From positions 1 through 17,120 of the forward strand of contig CANDJX010000020.1 in the NCBI GenBank assembly GCA_947385185.1: DNA of 17,120 bases. The letters run 5' to 3'. The DNA is from an uncultured Clostridia bacterium. Its GTDB lineage: Bacteria; Bacillota; Clostridia; Christensenellales; Pumilibacteraceae. Both the position numbers and the translations under genes were made by a program. How positions within the stretch are numbered: position 1 is the first letter of the stretch; each line of letters starts with the position of its first letter. Positions 13,701-17,120 of the stretch are shown piece after piece. Below the pieces are notes generated by a model that was given only the letters and a program-made list of their open reading frames with translations, was not told the origin of the DNA and made no database searches.

Positions 13701-14567
13701 TTATTTTGTTGAGTCGGAATTATTTTTATTTGCATTTTTTTTAGCGGCGCGCTTCATTTTGAAATAATGGATTACGTCGCGAAGTTCGGATTCGTCGGGT
13801 TTGGACTTTCTGTCGAGTCTGAGTTTGCCGTCGTCGCCTTTATACGTCCGCGTAAGAAAGAATACCGCGTTATTCAGTACCATTAGCGACACGCCGAATA
13901 TAGTCGGCCATATAAGTATCCACCACCAACCGGTGTAAGTGAATGCGGAGTCCTGAAAGAAATACGGATACGCAACGCCGTACATTCCTGCTTCGACGAG
14001 CTTTTCCGCGCCGCCGTATACCCCGCTCATAATCATACCGAAGAACATATCGAAGAAATAAAACAGCGTGGGCGGCAATATTCCGAGCGTGCCGTAAATC
14101 CCGCGCGTCTTCATGCGCGGATAAAAGAGCACGAACCCTGCGAGATATGCCGCGGGAAGAACGAACCGAGGCAAGATCACGTCGGCGCGCGTCCAGTACC
14201 CGGCAGTCGCCAGTCCCGGAAAAATATTGCCGTACCCGACCGAATCGGTCAGCCTGTCCGCCCCCACTCTGTCCACAAAAAACATACCGAGCAAAAGCGC
14301 GAAAAGCATACTGCTTGCGGTGCAGAACCGAAGAAGCGGGAACGATTCGGCTGTATCTTCGGTCTTGCCCGAATTAAGCGACTTCAGATTTTCGATCAAA
14401 GTGGCGACGGTCGCGACTATCGACATAATTATCGCCCAATTGAAAAAGTCCGTAAAAAAGAACGGTCTGAATTCCGTCCATACGCCGACGGATAAGAGCA
14501 ATCCTATGACGGCTACAGCCGAATAAGCTGCACGGAAAGTAATCTGCGCTCCGAGATTTTTATTCAT
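13701..14567 (-). CDS. multi-pass membrane protein of unknown function, Pr6Pr-like
   Basis: 288 aa. About seven hydrophobic segments are visible, near residues 12-28, 38-58, 86-102, 132-152, 160-180 and 215-240, with one further weak one. The tail is a cytosolic, very basic and Asn-rich segment (about 245-288, KMKRAAKKNANKNN). Features such as RFVLPAAYLAGFVLFYPR, LFYFFDMFFGMI and AYPYFF recall the Pr6Pr / FAR-17a-AIG1-like integral membrane proteins, but I would not assign a reaction. The start at 14567 has AGGTAGGA six bases upstream. It is transcribed alone, divergent from the glycosyltransferase, from a promoter holding a strong palindrome. Confidence 0.8.
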   Translation of the reverse strand: MNKNLGAQITFRAAYSAVAVIGLLLSVGVWTEFRPFFFTDFFNWAIIMSIVATVATLIENLKSLNSGKTEDTAESFPLLRFCTASSMLFALLLGMFFVDRVGADRLTDSVGYGNIFPGLATAGYWTRADVILPRFVLPAAYLAGFVLFYPRMKTRGIYGTLGILPPTLFYFFDMFFGMIMSGVYGGAEKLVEAGMYGVAYPYFFQDSAFTYTGWWWILIWPTIFGVSLMVLNNAVFFLTRTYKGDDGKLRLDRKSKPDESELRDVIHYFKMKRAAKKNANKNNSDSTK

Positions 14568-14598
14568 AATTCCTACCTTTCATCTTTTCTTTGCGTAT

Positions 14599-14627
14599 AT
14601 TCTATCACCTATTACGTCATAGGTCAA
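14599..14627 (-). promoter_or_regulatory. promoter of the membrane protein gene, with an 18 bp palindrome in its spacer
   Basis: Minus strand TTGACC (14627-14622), 17 bp, TGA and then TAGAAT (14604-14599). The spacer and part of the -35 hold ACCTATTACGTCATAGGT (14607-14624), which matches its reverse complement at 16 of 18 positions: a good candidate operator for a dimeric repressor. Confidence 0.72.
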
Positions 14628-14634
14628 GACAATA

Positions 14635-14649
14635 TCGTAAATTTTACGA
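14635..14649. promoter_or_regulatory. perfect 15 bp palindrome between divergent promoters
   Basis: TCGTAAA-T-TTTACGA, with 7 bp arms about a single central base. It covers the -35 of the glycosyltransferase promoter and lies seven bases from the -35 of the opposite promoter, so one bound protein could affect both genes. Confidence 0.5.
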
Positions 14650-14671
14650 ATTTCGCGCATAAAAGTAATAC
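14643..14671 (+). promoter_or_regulatory. possible promoter of the glycosyltransferase gene
   Basis: TTTACG (14643-14648), 17 bp, TAATAC (14666-14671). Weaker than the others in the window; the leader would be about 48 nt. Confidence 0.5.
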
Positions 14672-14725
14672 CCCGACGGTTGCGGCGCATACAATATGCC
14701 GAAACCGAAACGCGGAGGTAACGCA

Positions 14726-15778
14726 ATGTCCGAAATATCGCTCTGTCTGATAGTAAAGAACGAAGAACCCGTGCTCGCCGGATGTCTGGCGTGCGCGGAA
14801 AAATTCGCGGACGAAATAATCGTCGTCGACACCGGCTCGGACGACGGAACGCGTCGCGTCGCAGAAAGATTTACCGATAAAGTGTTCGACTTCAAATGGA
14901 TCGACGATTTTTCGGCGGCGCGCAATTTTTCGTTTTCCAAAGCGGAAAAAGAATACGTGATGTGGCTGGACGCCGACGACCTCGTATCCGACGAAAATAT
15001 CGATAAAATCAACGAACTGAAAAATAAACTTGCGTCGGATCCGATCGATACGGTCATGTGTAAGTACGTTACGGCGCGCGCCGACGACGGTTCGCCTGCT
15101 TTTTCGTTTTACAGAGAGCGCATACTGCGCCGCGCAGTCAAGCCCGAATGGATCGGTTTCGTGCACGAATGCATCGTTCCGAAAGGCAGAGTCGTATATT
15201 CGGACATCGAAATCGATCACGCCAAGATCAGACCCGGGGATCAGTGGCGGAACTTGCGCATATATCAAAAAAAGCTGTCCGAGGGCGTAACCCTCGACAG
15301 CAGGAACAAGCTGTATTACGGGCGCGAACTCAAGGACAACAGGCTGTACCGAGAGGCGATAAACGTCCTTACCGACTGTCTTTCGGACTGCCCGCCGACT
15401 ACGGGCGTCGAAGCGGCGGAAGCTCTGTCCGACTGTTATGCCGCCGTCGGCGAAAAGGATAACGCCGTGGAAGCGTTATGCGCCGCTTTCCGTTTCGGCG
15501 CGCCGCGGGCGGAAACGATATGCAAGCTCGGCGCGCTGTTTTCGGGTCGCGACGACAGACAGGCGGCGTTCTGGTATCAGTGCGCGCTGAACTGCGAGGG
15601 CGGCGCCGCCGGCGTTTTTCGCGAACCCGACTGCATGGATTTTATTCCGTACGTCGAACTCAGTTGCTGTTATTATCGGCTCGGCGAACGCGACAGAGCG
15701 AAGAAATACCATGCTCTTGCGAAAACGATCCATCCCGATCACCCGGTCATAATCAATAACGAAAAATATTTTATCTGA
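14726..15778 (+). CDS. family 2 glycosyltransferase with C-terminal helical (TPR-like) repeats
   Basis: 350 aa, soluble, no membrane helix. GT-A fold: SLCLIVKNEEPVLAGCL at the N-terminus, VDTGSDDGT (34-42) for nucleotide-sugar binding, WIDDFSAARNFS (58-69), and DADD (82-85) as the metal-binding DxD. FVHECIVPKG is the acceptor-side segment typical of this clade. From about 200 to 345, helices of tetratricopeptide type follow, for example YYGRELKDNRLYREAINVL and AAEALSDCYAAVGEKDNAVEAL. The architecture resembles SunS-type peptide glycosyltransferases and general clostridial GT2-TPR proteins; the acceptor is unknown. I start at the ATG at 14726 because GGAGG lies seven bases upstream; an ATG at 14696 has no such site. 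Confidence 0.9.
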   Translation: MSEISLCLIVKNEEPVLAGCLACAEKFADEIIVVDTGSDDGTRRVAERFTDKVFDFKWIDDFSAARNFSFSKAEKEYVMWLDADDLVSDENIDKINELKNKLASDPIDTVMCKYVTARADDGSPAFSFYRERILRRAVKPEWIGFVHECIVPKGRVVYSDIEIDHAKIRPGDQWRNLRIYQKKLSEGVTLDSRNKLYYGRELKDNRLYREAINVLTDCLSDCPPTTGVEAAEALSDCYAAVGEKDNAVEALCAAFRFGAPRAETICKLGALFSGRDDRQAAFWYQCALNCEGGAAGVFREPDCMDFIPYVELSCCYYRLGERDRAKKYHALAKTIHPDHPVIINNEKYFI

Positions 15779-15976
15779 TTATTTTTCCTTATAGTACAGC
15801 ATGCAGTGGCAGTACCCTTCGAAATCCGGATCGGCTATCTGGTCGCGGAACTCCTTGCACATACACTTGTTTTCAGGCGTGCGCGCTATGCGGCAGGGGC
15901 AATAGCCGTCCTTTGCTTTCAGTCCTTCTTTTATACGCGCGACAATCTCCTCGTCGCTGTTGAATCTTACTTTCAT
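15779..15976 (-). CDS. ferredoxin:thioredoxin reductase catalytic-subunit-like protein
   Basis: 65 aa. Small iron-sulfur disulfide reductase family that passes electrons from ferredoxin to thioredoxin-like partners. Six Cys lie in three CxC motifs, CPC (26-28), CMC (38-40) and CHC (56-58), followed by MLYYKEK, matching the FTR beta-chain pattern CPCR...CxCKEFR...GxCHCxLY. Spacing is 9 and 15 residues between motifs, whereas the plant enzyme has 16 and 8, so this is a diverged prokaryotic form. No variable subunit or thioredoxin gene is nearby. GGAGG lies four to five bases before the ATG. The gene converges on the glycosyltransferase with no bases between stop codons, and follows the ZIP gene by 63 bp, so it may be co-transcribed with it. 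Confidence 0.85.
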   Translation of the reverse strand: MKVRFNSDEEIVARIKEGLKAKDGYCPCRIARTPENKCMCKEFRDQIADPDFEGYCHCMLYYKEK

Positions 15977-16039
15977 TATTCCTCCGTGCGTATGAATTAC
16001 GCCTGTTTTAAGTTTATCCGGATATGATTATTTTAAGCG

Positions 16040-16810
16040 TCATCCGAGGGCGACGTCCAATATCATCATTATTACGAAACCCGCCATTACGCCCCATACG
16101 GCAAGCGCGGGATGTTTCGCGTGCGCGTCGGGGATCAGATCGTCCGCGACGACGAATATCATTGCGCCCGCCGCAAAAGCGAGCAGCCACGGTTGCAGGA
16201 ACGTAAGTTCCGCCGCGAGGAAATAACCGACGACGGCGAATACGGGTTCCACGACGCCGCTTAGCGCCCCGAGAATAAACGATTTGGCTTTATTCCCCGT
16301 CGCGGCGTACAGCGGGAGAGAAACCGCCGCGCCCTCCGGAAAATTCTGTACGGCAATACCGACGGCAAGCATAAGCGCGGAAACGTACGCCGCATATCCG
16401 CCGTCCGCAAACGCCGCGCCGAACGCGAATCCGACGGCAAGCCCCTCGGGAATATTATGCACGGTGACCGCAACGACCATTTTCGCGGACTTGCCCGGAA
16501 GTAAAGACTTACCGTCATCCCCGTTGCGCTTTACTATGCGACCGAGCAAAACGAGGAATGCGCCGCCGAGCAGAAATCCCGCGGTCGCCGGGATAAACGC
16601 GAGATTACCGAAATATTCTCCGGCTTGTTCTATGGACGGCAGGAGCAGCGACCATACCGCCGCCGCCATCATGATCCCGGACGCAAAGCCGATAAATAAC
16701 GTATTCGGTTTATCCGCGCTCTTTTTTACGAAAAATACCAACGCCGCGCCGAGCGTAGTCATGACGAAAATGATCGATATTCCAAGTATAGTGACGGCGA
16801 TTTCGGTCAT
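16040..16810 (-). CDS. ZIP family divalent metal transporter (GufA/ZupT-like)
   Basis: 256 aa, about eight transmembrane helices. Imports divalent metals such as Zn, Fe or Mn across the cytoplasmic membrane. The helix IV motif VHNIPEGLAVG (117-127) and helix V motif QNFPEGAAV (155-163) carry the metal-site His118, Asn119, Glu122, Asn156 and Glu159. The loop before helix IV (RIVKRNGDDGKSLLPGKSAK, about 91-110) is short and has no His cluster, unlike many zinc-specific ZIPs. The start at 16810 has GGAG eight bases upstream, but that site is inside a stable hairpin (16819-16849). It is separated from prfB by a terminator. Metal preference cannot be deduced. Confidence 0.92.
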   Translation of the reverse strand: MTEIAVTILGISIIFVMTTLGAALVFFVKKSADKPNTLFIGFASGIMMAAAVWSLLLPSIEQAGEYFGNLAFIPATAGFLLGGAFLVLLGRIVKRNGDDGKSLLPGKSAKMVVAVTVHNIPEGLAVGFAFGAAFADGGYAAYVSALMLAVGIAVQNFPEGAAVSLPLYAATGNKAKSFILGALSGVVEPVFAVVGYFLAAELTFLQPWLLAFAAGAMIFVVADDLIPDAHAKHPALAVWGVMAGFVIMMILDVALG

Positions 16811-16818
16811 GTTTTTTC

Positions 16819-16849
16819 TCCGTATACCCTCTTACGGTATATTCGGAGT
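16819..16849 (-). promoter_or_regulatory. hairpin that covers the ribosome binding site of the ZIP transporter
   Basis: In minus-strand RNA CUCCG-AA-UAUAC pairs with GUAUA-CGGAG across a 9 nt loop. The second CGGAG is the Shine-Dalgarno site of the ZIP gene. The stem is 10 bp with a 2 nt bulge. It would block ribosome entry until opened by heat, a ligand, a protein or a trans-acting RNA. I recognise no named riboswitch, and no convincing promoter between 16850 and 16938. Confidence 0.5.
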
Positions 16850-16938
16850 TACCGCAATATGTTCGTGCGTATGCGTCATAACGGATATGTCGAATCGCGG
16901 CGAGTATTTTTGCGTTAAGATTTTCTACTTCCGGACGC

Positions 16939-16978
16939 AAAAACGCACCGCCAAAAGTTAATCCGACTTTTGGGGTGC
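16939..16978 (-). terminator. intrinsic terminator of prfB
   Basis: Minus strand GCACC-CCAAAAG, 9 nt loop, CTTTTGG-(C)-GGTGC: 12 bp with one bulged base, then GTTTTTG. It begins 32 bases after the prfB stop. Confidence 0.85.
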
Positions 16979-17010
16979 ATTTCACTCACGCCCGCGTTTT
17001 TAACCGTCGC

Positions 17011-17120
17011 TTACGACTTCCTCAGATAATCGCAGATGAAATCGAAAATATTCCCGTCCATGACCGCGGATACGTTGCTCGATTCGTAGCCTGTACGATG
17101 ATCTTTAACGAGCGTATAAG
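17011..17120 (-). CDS. prfB: peptide chain release factor 2, C-terminal end only
   Basis: The minus-strand frame entering at the right edge reads YTLVKDHRTGYESSNVSAVM, then a DGNIFDFICDYLRKS tail and TAA. This matches the conserved RF2 end (PYxLVKDHRTG...VxxVMDGDIDxFIxAYL). RF2 releases peptides at UGA and UAA stops. RF1 ends differently (QGRVTDHR-type), so RF2 is favoured. The stop-codon recognition and GGQ parts, and any programmed frameshift site, lie beyond the window. Confidence 0.88.
   Translation of the reverse strand, partial: YTLVKDHRTGYESSNVSAVMDGNIFDFICDYLRKS

Noticed and set aside
13519..13767. 82-codon plus-strand frame after groEL
   Set aside because: Begins inside the groEL terminator, runs through a repeat relic into the tail of the opposite gene, and has no ribosome binding site.
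16710..16985. 91-codon minus-strand frame across the ZIP leader
   Set aside because: Overlaps the prfB terminator and the ZIP start region out of frame; no ribosome binding site.
1..17120. CRISPR, tRNA/rRNA, transposase, phage or toxin-antitoxin genes
   Set aside because: None seen: no regularly spaced direct repeats, no cloverleaf or rRNA core sequences, and no gene of those families among the coding frames.

Overview
The window reads as chromosome of a low-to-medium GC Bacillota member, most likely of class Clostridia. The reasons are the strong AGGAGG-type ribosome binding sites, the CtsR-McsA-McsB-ClpC stress operon, a long-form hibernation promoting factor, and a GH3 glucosidase with inverted domain order of the kind described from gut clostridia. 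I cannot place it lower than class from sequence alone. No rRNA, tRNA, CRISPR array, insertion sequence, prophage or replication origin is visible.

Layout. The 5' end of glucose-6-phosphate isomerase (pgi) runs off the left edge on the minus strand. Upstream of it lie a dense run of short hairpins (1030-1167) and hpf, which has its own near-consensus promoter. Next on the minus strand is a two-gene unit: a four-helix membrane protein translationally coupled to a large, double-anchored, circularly permuted GH3 enzyme. That unit has a promoter overlapped by inverted repeats, a leader of about 275 nt with two tiny open frames, and a 3' region with four hairpins, two of them clear terminators. 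From 6054 to 10685 (minus) is the ctsR-mcsA-mcsB-clpC operon with its terminator and a CtsR-controlled promoter. A dCMP deaminase gene follows, divergent from groES-groEL. groESL has two promoters, the first carrying nearly the same triple-heptad CtsR site as ctsR. Past the groEL terminator are a multi-pass membrane protein of unknown role, a divergent family 2 glycosyltransferase with a helical repeat tail, a ferredoxin:thioredoxin-reductase-type catalytic subunit, a ZIP metal transporter, and the last codons of release factor 2 (prfB) at the right edge.

How the parts work together. The centre is a protein quality-control regulon. CtsR represses its own operon and, by operator identity, groESL. 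McsA and McsB mark proteins with phosphoarginine, and ClpC unfolds marked proteins for ClpP, which is not in the window. groESL also has a second, CtsR-free promoter that should keep chaperonin present under repression. No CIRCE element (HrcA operator) is visible here.

The gene content is mostly housekeeping. The parts most worth a second look are in the spaces between genes: the leader and operators of the GH3 unit, the serial hairpins flanking hpf, the palindromes in the divergent 14.6 kb promoter region, and the hairpin covering the ribosome binding site of the ZIP transporter. I did not find a clearly new defence or mobile system.
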